Source of the DNA: Roseiarcus sp963761435
GTDB lineage: Bacteria > Pseudomonadota > Alphaproteobacteria > Rhizobiales > Beijerinckiaceae
Length of the DNA stretch: 64,000 nt
Reading direction: 5' to 3'
Assembly (NCBI GenBank): GCA_963761435.1
Contig: CAVXHJ010000010.1
Span: 248,001-312,000, forward strand
Made by a program: the position numbers and the translations under genes. The notes beneath the pieces are model-generated. The model was not told the DNA's origin and ran no database searches. It saw nothing but the letters and a program-made list of their open reading frames with translations. Shown here one piece after another: positions 7,877-17,218 of this stretch (its first letter is position 1; the number at the start of each line of letters is the position of its first letter).

Positions 7877-9481
7877 CTACATACGAAAGACGCCGAATCG
7901 CGTCGGCTCGATCCTGGCGTTGAGCGTGGCCGAAAACGCCAGCGAGAGAACGCGCCGGGTTTCCCGCGGCGCAACGATACCGTCGTCCCAGAGGCGAGCG
8001 GTGGCGTAGTACGGCGACCCTTCAGCCTCGTACTTTGCTCGAATTGGGGCCTTCAACGCGTCCTCGTCGTCTTTGGACCATTCGCGCCCCTGGGCCTCGA
8101 GCGCCTCGCGCCTTAGCGTGGCGAGCACGCTCGCGGCCTGCTCGCCGCCCATCACGCTGATGCGTGCATTGGGCCACATGAACAGGAAGCGGGGGGAATA
8201 GGCGCGGCCGCACATGCCGTAATTACCGGCGCCGAACGACCCGCCGAAAATGAGGGTGATCTTGGGCACATTCGCGCAGGCGACCGCGGTGACGAGCTTT
8301 GCGCCGTCCTTGGCGATGCCGCCCGCCTCATAACGCCGTCCGACCATAAACCCGGAAATATTCTGGAGAAAAAGCATCGGCACATTGCGTTGGACGCAGA
8401 GTTCGACGAAATGCGCGCCCTTGAGCGCGCTGTCGGAAAACAGCACGCCGTTGCTCGCGATGACGCCGATCAACATGCCCGAAAGGCGCGCAAATCCGGT
8501 GACCAGTGTCGTTCCGTATCGCGGCTTGAAGGGGTCGAATTCCGATCCGTCAACAATCCGGGCGATGATCTCGTGCGCGTCGACCTGCTGGCGAAGGTCG
8601 ACCGGCATGACCAGCTCCAGCTCCTCGGCCGGATAGTAAGGCTCGATCGGCTTCGTCCATTCGATCGCCCGCTTCGGCTCCCGGTTCAGGTTGGCGATCG
8701 CCCGCCGGGCGAGGGCGAGCGCATGCGTGTCGTCGCGCGCCAGCGTGTCCGCTACACCCGACACCCGGGTGTGCAGGTCTCCGCCGCCGAGCTCCTCCGC
8801 GCTCACCGTCTCGCCGGTCGCGGCCTTGACCAACGGCGGGCCGGCAAGAAAGATCGTGCCCTGCTTGTCGACGATGATCGTCTCGTCGGACATCGCCGGG
8901 ACATAGGCGCCGCCTGCGGTGCAGGAGCCCATCACGACCGCGATCTGAGCGATTCCGGCCGCGGACATGCGCGCCTGGTTGAAGAAGATGCGCCCGAAAT
9001 GATCACGGTCCGGGAACACCTCCGCCTGGTAAGGCAAATTGGCGCCGCCGGAGTCGACCAGATAAACGCAGGGCAGACGGTTCTCGGTCGCGATCTCCTG
9101 GGCCCGCAAATGCTTCTTTACGGTCATCGGGTAATAGGTTCCGCCCTTGATCGTCGGGTCGTTGGCGATGATCATGACCTCGCGCCCATCGACGAGGCCG
9201 ATGCCTGCGATCAGTCCTGCGCCGTGCACGTCACCCTCGTACATGCCGAAGGCGGCGAGCGCGCCGATCTCCAGAAATGGCGAAGCTGGATCGATGAGGC
9301 CGGCGACGCGTTCCCGAGCCAGCAGCTTTCCCCGCCCGACGTGACGTTCGCGGGCTTTGATGGAGCCGCCCTCGGCGGCGGCGCGCCGACGAAGGTCGAG
9401 TTCAGCGATGAGCCGCCGCCACTCGGACGCGTTCGCCTGGCGATCGCCGTCCTTCGTCAAGGCGCTCTTGATCCGCGTCAT
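7877..9481 (-). CDS. mccB: 3-methylcrotonyl-CoA carboxylase, carboxyltransferase beta subunit
   Basis: A 534-residue protein, close to the usual 535 for MccB. Visible are the N-terminal crotonase-like half (GARERHVGRGKLLARERV, LVDSGGANLPYQAEVFPD) and the C-terminal half (QNISGFMVGRRYEAGGIAKD, FGGSFGAGNYGMCGRAYSPR, WPNARISVMGGEQAASVL). It transfers CO2 from biotin on MccA to 3-methylcrotonyl-CoA, giving 3-methylglutaconyl-CoA in leucine catabolism. The alpha subunit gene lies 4 kb downstream on the same strand, with a patatin and other genes between. Confidence 0.93.
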   Translation of the reverse strand: MTRIKSALTKDGDRQANASEWRRLIAELDLRRRAAAEGGSIKARERHVGRGKLLARERVAGLIDPASPFLEIGALAAFGMYEGDVHGAGLIAGIGLVDGREVMIIANDPTIKGGTYYPMTVKKHLRAQEIATENRLPCVYLVDSGGANLPYQAEVFPDRDHFGRIFFNQARMSAAGIAQIAVVMGSCTAGGAYVPAMSDETIIVDKQGTIFLAGPPLVKAATGETVSAEELGGGDLHTRVSGVADTLARDDTHALALARRAIANLNREPKRAIEWTKPIEPYYPAEELELVMPVDLRQQVDAHEIIARIVDGSEFDPFKPRYGTTLVTGFARLSGMLIGVIASNGVLFSDSALKGAHFVELCVQRNVPMLFLQNISGFMVGRRYEAGGIAKDGAKLVTAVACANVPKITLIFGGSFGAGNYGMCGRAYSPRFLFMWPNARISVMGGEQAASVLATLRREALEAQGREWSKDDEDALKAPIRAKYEAEGSPYYATARLWDDGIVAPRETRRVLSLAFSATLNARIEPTRFGVFRM

Positions 9482-9628
9482 CGCGTCCGAAGTCCCTGAT
9501 CCCAGCTTCCGCCTTTGCGGCGGACGTCAACGTTGTTTCCGTTGTTCACACGTGACATTGCGGACAAAGCTGTTTCTGATTTCATAATATCATTCAGCGA
9601 ATGCTTGGCTTCCGTTAGAGCATGCGGG

Positions 9629-9648
9629 ATGTTGTTTATTTGCAACAT
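9629..9648. promoter_or_regulatory. Candidate operator upstream of mccB (inverted repeat)
   Basis: ATGTTG and CAACAT are separated by 8 AT-rich bases in the 231-bp gap upstream of mccB (148-167 bases before its ATG). The spacing fits a dimeric regulator, but no family-specific consensus is recognised. The rest of the gap (9482-9712) holds no gene. Confidence 0.3.
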
Positions 9649-9712
9649 ATAGCTCTATTGGGCGCTCATTCCGGACTTTAGGGAAAGACGGGATCACCGC
9701 CGCTCAACTTCC

Positions 9713-10708
9713 CTAACCTCGGCGATCCCGGCCCGCAGACTCCATTTCCCTACTCGGTGAAAACTCGTCATCGTCTCTCGCGGATATTGGGGAATCGGGC
9801 CGGGTCGCATCGATCTTGGCATAATCGATATGGCGCAAGCCCTCGTCGTCGATCCAGACGAAGTCCACGTACTCTTGGCCAAAGCGCACGTCCTGGGCGG
9901 CGAAGACGTCGCGGGCGCGGACGATCTGCCCGGACGCGTCGTCAAAACCGACGACGCTGACGACGAAGTTCATCTGGCTCGCGGCCATCGTATCTTCGTT
10001 TTGCCCAAGCAGCGGACTCTGCGCATCGATCGGATGGAATAGCGTCCAGCTCAGCGCGAAGGTCGGGTTTTCCGACCTCAGCAGCCCCATCCGCTCGAAG
10101 CCGATCATGCGCTTGCCCTCCTCGGTGACGGTCGGCCTCAGAACCCACAACTTGGCGGTCGCTTCGGTGATGAAGTTGCTGCGCGCGTTGGCCATGCGGA
10201 AAACCAGCGTCGTCACGCCATTGTGCCTGGTCACGACCGGATATTTGGCGAAGATGATGCGCGCGCGGGGGCGCGAGAACCGGGCGAACACGAGGCCGGT
10301 CATCACCGCCAGCAGCAGGAGGCCGGTGAAATTCTCGGCCGTCGCGACCACATGCCCGAAGATTGTCTGCGGGTGCATGTCGCCATAGCCGACCGTCGAC
10401 GTCGTCTCGACGCTGAAAAAGAAGAGGTCCGCCAGGCTTCCCTCGCGCGCGTTGGCGATAGGGGCCCCGCCGAGGTCGTAGACCACCGCGAAAATGAAGT
10501 TGAGGGCCACGAACGCCGCCGCGAGCGTGGCGACGAAGCTCGGCCACGACATGGTCATGGCGTTGAAGTAGAGGTCGCTCCAGACATTGCGCTCGAGGCC
10601 TTCTGCAATGATCCGGCGTCCGGCAAAATCGCGCCCTCGGGCGCGAGGGCGTCCCGGCCTGCGCGATTGCGCGTTTGTCCCGGCAGGCTTGTCGTCCGGC
10701 GCGCTCAA
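9713..10708 (-). CDS. Inward-rectifier potassium channel (KirBac-like)
   Basis: A 331-residue protein. An arginine-rich N-terminus is followed by an outer helix (MSWPSFVATLAAAFVALNF), a pore loop with selectivity filter TVGYGD, and an inner helix (TGLLLLAVMTGLVFARFSRP). The cytoplasmic immunoglobulin-like Kir domain follows (RARIIFAKYPVVTRHNG..., ALSWTLFHPID). It should conduct K+ across the inner membrane. It starts 16 bases after the GST stop on the same strand, so the two are probably co-transcribed. Confidence 0.9.
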   Translation of the reverse strand: MSAPDDKPAGTNAQSRRPGRPRARGRDFAGRRIIAEGLERNVWSDLYFNAMTMSWPSFVATLAAAFVALNFIFAVVYDLGGAPIANAREGSLADLFFFSVETTSTVGYGDMHPQTIFGHVVATAENFTGLLLLAVMTGLVFARFSRPRARIIFAKYPVVTRHNGVTTLVFRMANARSNFITEATAKLWVLRPTVTEEGKRMIGFERMGLLRSENPTFALSWTLFHPIDAQSPLLGQNEDTMAASQMNFVVSVVGFDDASGQIVRARDVFAAQDVRFGQEYVDFVWIDDEGLRHIDYAKIDATRPDSPISARDDDEFSPSREMESAGRDRRG

Positions 10709-10723
10709 CGGCTTCTGGTCTTG

Positions 10724-11377
10724 TCAGATGGCGTCATAGCGTTCGATCCGCCACGGCTCCGCGCGAGCATCGGCGATCCAGGCCTTCCACGCCGGCAGGG
10801 CCATGATCGCATCCATATAGGCGCGCGTCGGCTTGGAGACTGGGACGTCGTAGACGTGGAAGCGGTTGACGACGGGCGCAAACATCGCGTCGGCGGCTGA
10901 AAAGCGCCCGAAAAGAAACGGTCCGCCCTTGCCAAAGATTTTGCGGGCGTGCGCCCAGGCCCCTTCGATGCGCGCGATGTCGGCGCGGACCTCGTCGGTG
11001 AGTGGGATCGCCCGGACCAGCCGGCGGAAATTGGTCGGACAGGCCTGCCTCAGCGCCCCGAAGCCGGCGTGCATTTCGGTGGCGAGCGAGCGCGCGTGCG
11101 CCCGCGCCGCTTTGCCCCTCGGCCAGATCGCCTTTTTGGGATAGGCCTCGGCGACATATTCGACGATCGCCAGCGACTCCCACACCGCGACCTTGCCGTC
11201 GTGCAGGGAAGGGCACTTTCCGGTCGGCGCATATTTGAGCATGCTGGCCCGCGTCTCCGGCTCGTCCATCGGAATGACGAGTTCCTCGAACGGGATCCTG
11301 AAATGCACGAGCAGGATCCAGGGCCTCAGCGACCATGACGAATAGGCTTTGTTTGCGACAACCAGCTTCAGCGGCAC
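10724..11377 (-). CDS. Glutathione S-transferase family protein
   Basis: A 217-residue protein with an N-terminal thioredoxin-like domain (KLVVANKAYSSWSLRPWILL, then VAVWESLAIVEYVAE with the glutathione-contacting ES pair) and an all-helical C-terminal domain. The SSWSLRPW signature is typical of a bacterial GST subfamily. It probably conjugates or reduces electrophiles with glutathione in the cytosol. It lies directly upstream of the Kir channel gene. Substrate unknown. Confidence 0.87.
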   Translation of the reverse strand: MPLKLVVANKAYSSWSLRPWILLVHFRIPFEELVIPMDEPETRASMLKYAPTGKCPSLHDGKVAVWESLAIVEYVAEAYPKKAIWPRGKAARAHARSLATEMHAGFGALRQACPTNFRRLVRAIPLTDEVRADIARIEGAWAHARKIFGKGGPFLFGRFSAADAMFAPVVNRFHVYDVPVSKPTRAYMDAIMALPAWKAWIADARAEPWRIERYDAI

Positions 11378-11684
11378 GACGGCGTTCCTGCGGGGGTTCG
11401 CCGCGATTGATCGGCGCGCGCGAGGGCCAAGTCAAGGAGGCGCTCCGGCGGATAAATGTTCGCAGAGCGCCGCAAGGCCGCGGGAGGAATTGAGCATGCC
11501 ATCGCTGTCGTCTCCGACCCGAGACCTGCAACAGGCGGTCTGTCGGGCTGCGGCGCGGATTAACGCGGCTGGAGCGGCGGCCCGCCAAACGCCAGAGTGG
11601 AATGGGACGCCGAAATCCAGGTCGAGGCGCCGCTCTCCGATGCGCCCGCGTTGACGCCGGTTCAAATGGGCTCGAAAAGCGGTC
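11378..11684. other. Intergenic gap between divergent GST and ispDF genes
   Basis: No convincing gene is seen in these 307 bases. The gap should hold both promoters, but no clear -35/-10 pair or operator stands out by eye. Confidence 0.4.
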
Positions 11685-12896
11685 GTGACCCAGCGCCGGA
11701 GCCCGCAATTGTCTTCAACCAAAGTCGCGCTTCTCGTCGTGGCCGCGGGCCGAGGCCTTCGGCTCGGCGCGGAGAGGCCGAAACAATATCTTGTCTGCGC
11801 TGGGCGGCCGCTCATCGCCCATACGCTCAAGGCCCTTGCCGCTGGCTGGCGGTTCTCGGCTGCGGTTGTCGCCATCCGCCCGGACGACCGCGCGCTCTAT
11901 GACGAGGCCTTGGCGCATCTGACGGCAGCCGAAGCGCCGCCGCTTGGGCCCCCGGCGACCGGCGGTGAAACTCGTCAGCAAAGCGTTCTTGCCGGCCTCG
12001 AGGCGCTGGCCGCGGCTGCGCCGGACATTGTGTTGATCCACGACGCCGCCCGGCCCTTTCCCTCGCCTGAACTGGTCGCACGCGCGGTTTTGGCCGCGGA
12101 GCGCCACGGCGCGGCGGCGCCCGGGACGCCGATGAGCGACACGGTCAAGCAGGTCGACGCCGACGGGCGCGTGCTGGCGACCCCTCCGCGCGCCGCGCTG
12201 AGAGCCGTGCAAACGCCGCAGGCGTTCGCTTTCCCGCTGATCCTGGCGGCGCACCGGCGCGCGGCCGCGGCGGGCGTCGCCGGCCTCACGGACGACGTCG
12301 CGGTCGCCGAATGGGCGGGCGCGCCGGCCTATGTCTTCGAAGGCGATCCCGCCAACGTCAAGGTGACCACGATGCAGGATTTCAGCGCCGCCGAGGCGCG
12401 ACTTACAGCGAGTCTGGGTGAGACAAGGGTCGGCCAGGGCTTCGACGTCCACGCCTTCGCGCCCGGCGACCACGTGTGGCTGTGCGGCGTTCGGATCCCC
12501 CATTCCGCAGCGCTTAGCGGTCATTCAGACGCCGACGTCGCGCTGCACGCGCTGGCAGACGCCCTCTACGGCGCGCTCGCCGAGGGCGACATCGGGGCCC
12601 ATTTCCCGCCCTCCGATCCGCAGTGGAAGGATGCGGCGTCGAAGGTCTTCCTGGCCCATGCCGCAGGCCGCGTCCGAGCGCGCGGCGGTCTGATTGCTAA
12701 CCTGGACGCGACGCTCATTTGCGAAGCGCCGAAGATCGGCCCGCATCGCGAAGCGATGCGCGCGTGTGTGGCCGAGATCGCCGGGCTCGACATCGCGCGC
12801 GTCGGCATCAAGGCGACGACGACCGAGCGCCTCGGATTCGCCGGCCGTGGCGAGGGTGTCGCGTGCCTCGCGACGGCGACAGTGCGATTGCCGTAA
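11685..12896 (+). CDS. ispDF: Bifunctional IspD/IspF (isoprenoid biosynthesis)
   Basis: A 403-residue fusion. The IspD half carries VALLVVAAGRGLRLGAERPKQ, IHDAARPF and TDDVAVAEW, and makes 4-diphosphocytidyl-methylerythritol. The IspF half starts at RVGQGFDVHAF and carries SGHSDADVALHALADALYGAL, GDIGAHFPPSD and KATTTERLGF, and cyclises the product to the 2,4-cyclodiphosphate. Both act in the cytosolic MEP pathway. The fusion is typical of alphaproteobacteria. The GTG at 11685 gives the longest frame; the TTG at 11709, seven bases after GGAG, is a better-supported alternative start. Confidence 0.95.
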   Translation: MTQRRSPQLSSTKVALLVVAAGRGLRLGAERPKQYLVCAGRPLIAHTLKALAAGWRFSAAVVAIRPDDRALYDEALAHLTAAEAPPLGPPATGGETRQQSVLAGLEALAAAAPDIVLIHDAARPFPSPELVARAVLAAERHGAAAPGTPMSDTVKQVDADGRVLATPPRAALRAVQTPQAFAFPLILAAHRRAAAAGVAGLTDDVAVAEWAGAPAYVFEGDPANVKVTTMQDFSAAEARLTASLGETRVGQGFDVHAFAPGDHVWLCGVRIPHSAALSGHSDADVALHALADALYGALAEGDIGAHFPPSDPQWKDAASKVFLAHAAGRVRARGGLIANLDATLICEAPKIGPHREAMRACVAEIAGLDIARVGIKATTTERLGFAGRGEGVACLATATVRLP

Positions 12897-12951
12897 GCAG
12901 GCCGCCGCACTGGTTTCGGATCGCGGCGGTCGCCCGCGAAGGAGGCAAACC

Positions 12952-14752
12952 TCAAGCCTTGTGATGAATCTCTTGCAGTCCGTAGACCGGGGTCGGAATC
13001 CCTTCAAGACGCGCCTTCAGTTGCAGCGCCAGGAATTGCGAGTAGTGGCGCGACTGGTGCAGGTTGCCGCCGTGGAACCATAAGGCCTCCTGCTGCGTCG
13101 GCTTCCACATGTTGCGCTGCTCGCCTTCCCAGGGGCCGGGATCCTTTTGGGTGTTGGAGCCTAGTCCCCAGACCTTGCCGACCTTGTCAGCCATTTCCCG
13201 ACCGCAGATATCGGCGACCCACCCGTTCATCGAGCCGTAACCCGTCGCGTAGACGATCACCTCGGCCGGCAATACCTTGCCGCTGTCGAGCTTGACGCCG
13301 TGAGGCGTGATTTCCTCCACCTGGCCGGAGGCGAGTTTGATCTTGCCTTCGATCACAAGTTGCGACGCCCCGACGTCGATGTAATAGCCCGAGCCCCGGC
13401 GCAGATATTTCATGAACAGGCCCGATTCGTCGTCGCCATAGTCGAGGACGAACCCGGCTTTCTCCAAGGCGGCGTAGAAGTCCGCGTCGATCTCTCTGAT
13501 CTTGTCATAGAGCGGCTTCTGAAACTTGTGGAGGATGCGGTAAGGCAGCGAGGCGAATATGAGGTCGGCCTTGGCCGTCGTCATGCCGCCACGGACCGCG
13601 CGCTCGGAATAGAGGTCGCCGAGGCCGATCTCCATCAACGAAGGTGAGCGCACGATATGGGTGCTTGACCGCTGGACCATCGTCACGTCGACGCCAGCTT
13701 CGTAGAGCGCAGCGCAAATGTCGTGCGCCGAGTTGTTCGAACCGATCACGACGACTTTCTTGCCCTTGTAGCCGTCGGGGCCGGGATGGACCGAGGAATG
13801 ATGCTGCTCGCCCTTGAAGGTCTCCATGCCCTTGAAGCGCGGCAGCACGGGCTTCGACGACATGCCGGTTGCGAACACCAATTGCTTGGGCCGCAGAGTG
13901 ATTTCCTTGCCGTCGCGATCCACGACGACAGCCCACTCCTTTTTCTTTGGATCGTATTTCGCGCTTCTTGCGGTCGTTTTGGTCCAGTAGTTCAGCTCCA
14001 TCACCTTGGCGTACATTTCGAGCCAGTCGCCGATCTTGTCCTTGGGCGAGAATACCGGCCAGTTCTTGGGGAAGTCGATATAGGGCAGATGATCGTACCA
14101 GACCGGATCGTGCAGGCAGAGGGACTTGTAGCGCTTGCGCCAGGAGTCGCCGGGGCGCTCGTTCTTTTCCACGATGATCGTCGGCACGCCGAGTTGCCTT
14201 AAGCGCGCCCCGAGTCCGATCGCGCCCTGCCCGCCCCCGATTATGAGCACGTAGGGCTGCGTTTTTGTACCGAGCTTCTCCGTCTCCTCGTCGCGCAATT
14301 CCTTCCAGGTCTTCGCGCCGGGATTGACGCCGTGCCTCGCGCCGAGCGGGCGGGTGAAGCCGGCCTTCTCCTCGTGGCCTTTCAGCTCGGCCATTGTTGT
14401 CAGCAGGGTCCAGATGAGGCCGTCCTTGATGCGGATGAGGCCAAAGCCGCGGGCAATATCTGTCTCGAACGAAATCCAGGATTTCGAGCACGCCATCGGC
14501 TTCCGTCGCCATCTCGCCCTCGGCGACGCGCCAGTCACGCGGCTTCGCGCGTTTGAGGCAATGCGCCAGCATGTCGCGCACCTGATCGCGCCCCTCCATC
14601 GTCTTGATGTTCCAGGTGAAGGCGACGAGGTCGCGCCAATAGCTCTCCTCGCCAAACATTTTGACCGCCGCGTCCACGTCGCCAGCGGCCAACGCCCCAT
14701 CGAATTTGCCCAGAAAGGCCGCAATGCGCGCATTGGGCGCCGTGTCGAGCAT
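12952..14752 (-). pseudogene. NAD(P)/FAD-dependent flavin monooxygenase with one frameshift
   Basis: Two frames together give a normal product of about 599 residues: an NTF2-like N-terminal domain (MLDTAPNARIAAFLGKFDGAL, YWRDLVAFTWNIKTMEGRDQ) then a class B flavin monooxygenase core (VLIIGGGQGAIGLGARL, VVVIGSNNSAHDICAAL, VIVYATGYGSM). The frame breaks at 14482-14484: dropping one A from the coding-strand run GAAATCC restores GVLESWISFETDIARG. Both halves are otherwise clean, so a recent mutation or consensus error is likely. An intact enzyme would oxygenate a small substrate using NAD(P)H and O2. It follows lpxK on the same strand after a 199-bp gap. Confidence 0.85.
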
Positions 14753-14951
14753 CGTATCCTCCCGGTGATTTCAGCTGGCGTTCGCCGTTGACCTGAAGCC
14801 TGCGAGGAAAACTGCGCGAGTTTGCGATCGCTTGCAAGCCGAAGGAGTTGACCGACGCCGATGGCGGTCTTCAACCATGCGAGGGCGCGTTCCGACACAC
14901 GGCTTCCGGTCCGATCGCTAACCGGAAGCCGCTTGGTTTTGGTCACTCCCG

Positions 14952-15938
14952 TCACCCCCGCAGCGCGCGGCGCAGCATTCGCTGCACCGCCCCGGGCTCT
15001 TCGAAGCGCAAGGTCACGGGCAAGGTTACGACGGCGCGGGCGTGGCGCTGGCCGAGGCGAACCAAGTCCTTCTCGGTCGTCGCAAGAAGCGCACCGCGCC
15101 GTCCGGCTTCCTCGATCAGCGCCTCGATCTCGCGGGGCGTGTAACTGTGATGGTCCGGGAAGTCGCGCGTCATGACGATCTGCGCACCGACCCGGCGGAG
15201 CGTGGCGTAGAATTTCTCCGGTCGCGCAATTCCGGCGAAGGCCACGACCTCGCGGCCGATCAGCCGCGCCGCAGCGAGCGCGTCGGGCTCGAGGCTGGCG
15301 CGAATTATGGGCTTGCCTGGCGCAGAGGCGGCGATTCCCGAAACCGCGGCGTCTTCCCCCCCGAGCACGATCAGCGCCCGCACGAGGGGAAGCTGAGCCG
15401 AGACAGGTGCGCGCAATGGCCCCGCCGGAACGCAGAGCCCATTTCCGAATCCGGTCTCCCCATCGACGACGGCGAAGGCCAGGTCCTTGACGAGCCCCGG
15501 GTTCTGGAGGCCGTCGTCGAGAACGAGCGCGTTCGCACCGGCCTCGATCGCGCTTCTGGCGCTTCTGACCCGATCCCGCCCCACCCAGCACGGAGCGACC
15601 TTGGCGAGCAGCAGCGGCTCGTCGCCGACAATCACCGCCGTATGAGCGCTAGCGTCAACCAGCAAGGGTTCGACTCGTTCTGCGCCTCCATAGCCGCGCG
15701 ACAGGAAGGCGACGCGCCGGCCGTTCCCGATCAGGATCCGCGCCACCGCCAGGGCCGCCGGCGTCTTCCCGGCCCCGCCCGCTACGAAATTGCCGACGCA
15801 AATGGCAGGCGCGCCTACGCGTTCGCCCGCTTCACGCATCCGCCGCGCGGTCGCCCGCCCATAAACGATGCCGGCGGGCTGAAGCATGCGCGCGAGAAGA
15901 GTCGGCCTTCGTTTGGCCCAGAAGCCCGGAGCCTTCAC
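14952..15938 (-). CDS. lpxK: Tetraacyldisaccharide 4'-kinase
   Basis: A 328-residue LpxK. It begins MKAPGFWAKRRPTLLARMLQ, has the P-loop-like VGNFVAGGAGKTPAALAVA, FLSRGYGG, GDEPLLLA, LVLDDGLQNP and the late TTEKDLVRLG. It phosphorylates the 4'-position of the lipid A disaccharide at the inner membrane. Its ATG overlaps the waaA stop by four bases, which indicates translational coupling. Confidence 0.95.
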   Translation of the reverse strand: MKAPGFWAKRRPTLLARMLQPAGIVYGRATARRMREAGERVGAPAICVGNFVAGGAGKTPAALAVARILIGNGRRVAFLSRGYGGAERVEPLLVDASAHTAVIVGDEPLLLAKVAPCWVGRDRVRSARSAIEAGANALVLDDGLQNPGLVKDLAFAVVDGETGFGNGLCVPAGPLRAPVSAQLPLVRALIVLGGEDAAVSGIAASAPGKPIIRASLEPDALAAARLIGREVVAFAGIARPEKFYATLRRVGAQIVMTRDFPDHHSYTPREIEALIEEAGRRGALLATTEKDLVRLGQRHARAVVTLPVTLRFEEPGAVQRMLRRALRG

Positions 15939-17218
15939 CGCACCGCCTCGGCGGTCGGCAAGAACGCTTTCAGCGCTTGCATCGAGCGGTCGAGGGCGCC
16001 CGCCCGGCGCTCCACCGTGTCGCCGGCCGCGCGGGCCATCGCCCGCAAACGTGCGGCGTTTGCGAAGAGCGCAATCAGCGCGTCACCCAGGTCCTCCGGG
16101 CGAGCGACCTCGAACGCCCCACCGGCGTCATCGAGCGCGGCATAGGCGTCGGCGAAATTGGCGACCTTCGGTCCATGCAGAATCGCCGAGGCGAGCCTGG
16201 CAGGTTCGATGGGATTCTGCCCGCCGCCGCCGACGAAAGATTTGCCAACGAACACAACGCCAGCGAGACGATAGAATAGGCCCAATTCGCCGATCGTATC
16301 GCAGACATAGACCGCGGTTCCCGGGCCGATCGTGTCGCCTCGCGAACGCAGCGCACAGACGAGGCCCTGCGTTTCAAGTTGGCGCAGGACCTCCTCTCCG
16401 CGCTCGGGGTGGCGAGGCGCGATCAGGGTCAACGCGTCTGGAAACACCTGCCGGAGGCGCTTGTGCGCTTGCGCCGCGATCATCTCCTCGCCTTCGTGCG
16501 TCGAGGCGGCGATCCAGATCTGTCGGCCGGAGGTGCGGCCGGAAAGTTCGGCCAGTTCACGCAAGTCCGCCGGCAGCGTCGGCGCGTCGAACTTGATGTC
16601 GCCCGCGACCAAAACCCTCGGCGCGCCGAGCGCGGTGAGCCGCTCGCCGTCGCTTTCGCTGCGGGCGAGACATAGATCGAAATCCTCGAGCAGCGCTGCG
16701 ATGAACCGCCGCGCCTTCGTCCAGCGGCGGAATGACCGCTCGCTGATCCGCCCGTTGACCATGGCCAGCGCGGACCCCGATCGCTTCAATTCCACGATCA
16801 TATTCGGCCAGAGCTCGCTTTCGGCCACCAGCGCCGCGTCGGGGCGCCAATGCCTGAGAAACCGGCGCACGAACAGCGGACTGTCGAGCGGCGAGTATTG
16901 ATGCAGCGCGCCTGGCGGCAGGCGCTGCGCGAGCATCGCCGCCGAGGTCAGCGTTCCGGTGCTCACCAGCGCGGTCGCGCCCATGCGGGTGACGCGCTCG
17001 ACAAAGGGCAGGAGCACGGCGGCCTCGCCGACGCTTGCGCCATGCAGCCAGACCAGCGGTCCGGCTGGACGGGCGACGCGCGTCAGACCTCGACGCTCGT
17101 TGACACGTTGCGGATCCTCCTTGCCCCGCCTGAGGCGCATCGCCAGGATCGGCCCTGCGAGGGGCGTCGCCAGGAATGAGGCCAACCGATAGACAGTGAG
17201 CGACAACGGCGCTGTCAT
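15935..17218 (-). CDS. waaA: 3-deoxy-D-manno-octulosonic acid (Kdo) transferase
   Basis: A 427-residue GT30 glycosyltransferase. An N-terminal membrane segment (LTVYRLASFLATPLAGPILAMRL) is followed by RPAGPLVWLHGASVGEA (catalytic Glu), ESELWPNMI, VNGRISERSFRRW, LIAPRHPERGEEV and GKSFVGGGGQNPIEPARLASAILHGP. It adds Kdo to lipid IVA at the inner membrane. It overlaps both neighbours by four bases, so acyltransferase, waaA and lpxK read as one operon. Confidence 0.95.
   Translation of the reverse strand: MTAPLSLTVYRLASFLATPLAGPILAMRLRRGKEDPQRVNERRGLTRVARPAGPLVWLHGASVGEAAVLLPFVERVTRMGATALVSTGTLTSAAMLAQRLPPGALHQYSPLDSPLFVRRFLRHWRPDAALVAESELWPNMIVELKRSGSALAMVNGRISERSFRRWTKARRFIAALLEDFDLCLARSESDGERLTALGAPRVLVAGDIKFDAPTLPADLRELAELSGRTSGRQIWIAASTHEGEEMIAAQAHKRLRQVFPDALTLIAPRHPERGEEVLRQLETQGLVCALRSRGDTIGPGTAVYVCDTIGELGLFYRLAGVVFVGKSFVGGGGQNPIEPARLASAILHGPKVANFADAYAALDDAGGAFEVARPEDLGDALIALFANAARLRAMARAAGDTVERRAGALDRSMQALKAFLPTAEAVR

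Noticed and set aside
12952..15591. Single 879-codon frame reading as an lpxK-monooxygenase fusion
   Set aside because: The first part is off-frame to the well-supported lpxK; only the second part is real monooxygenase sequence, reached through a frameshift.
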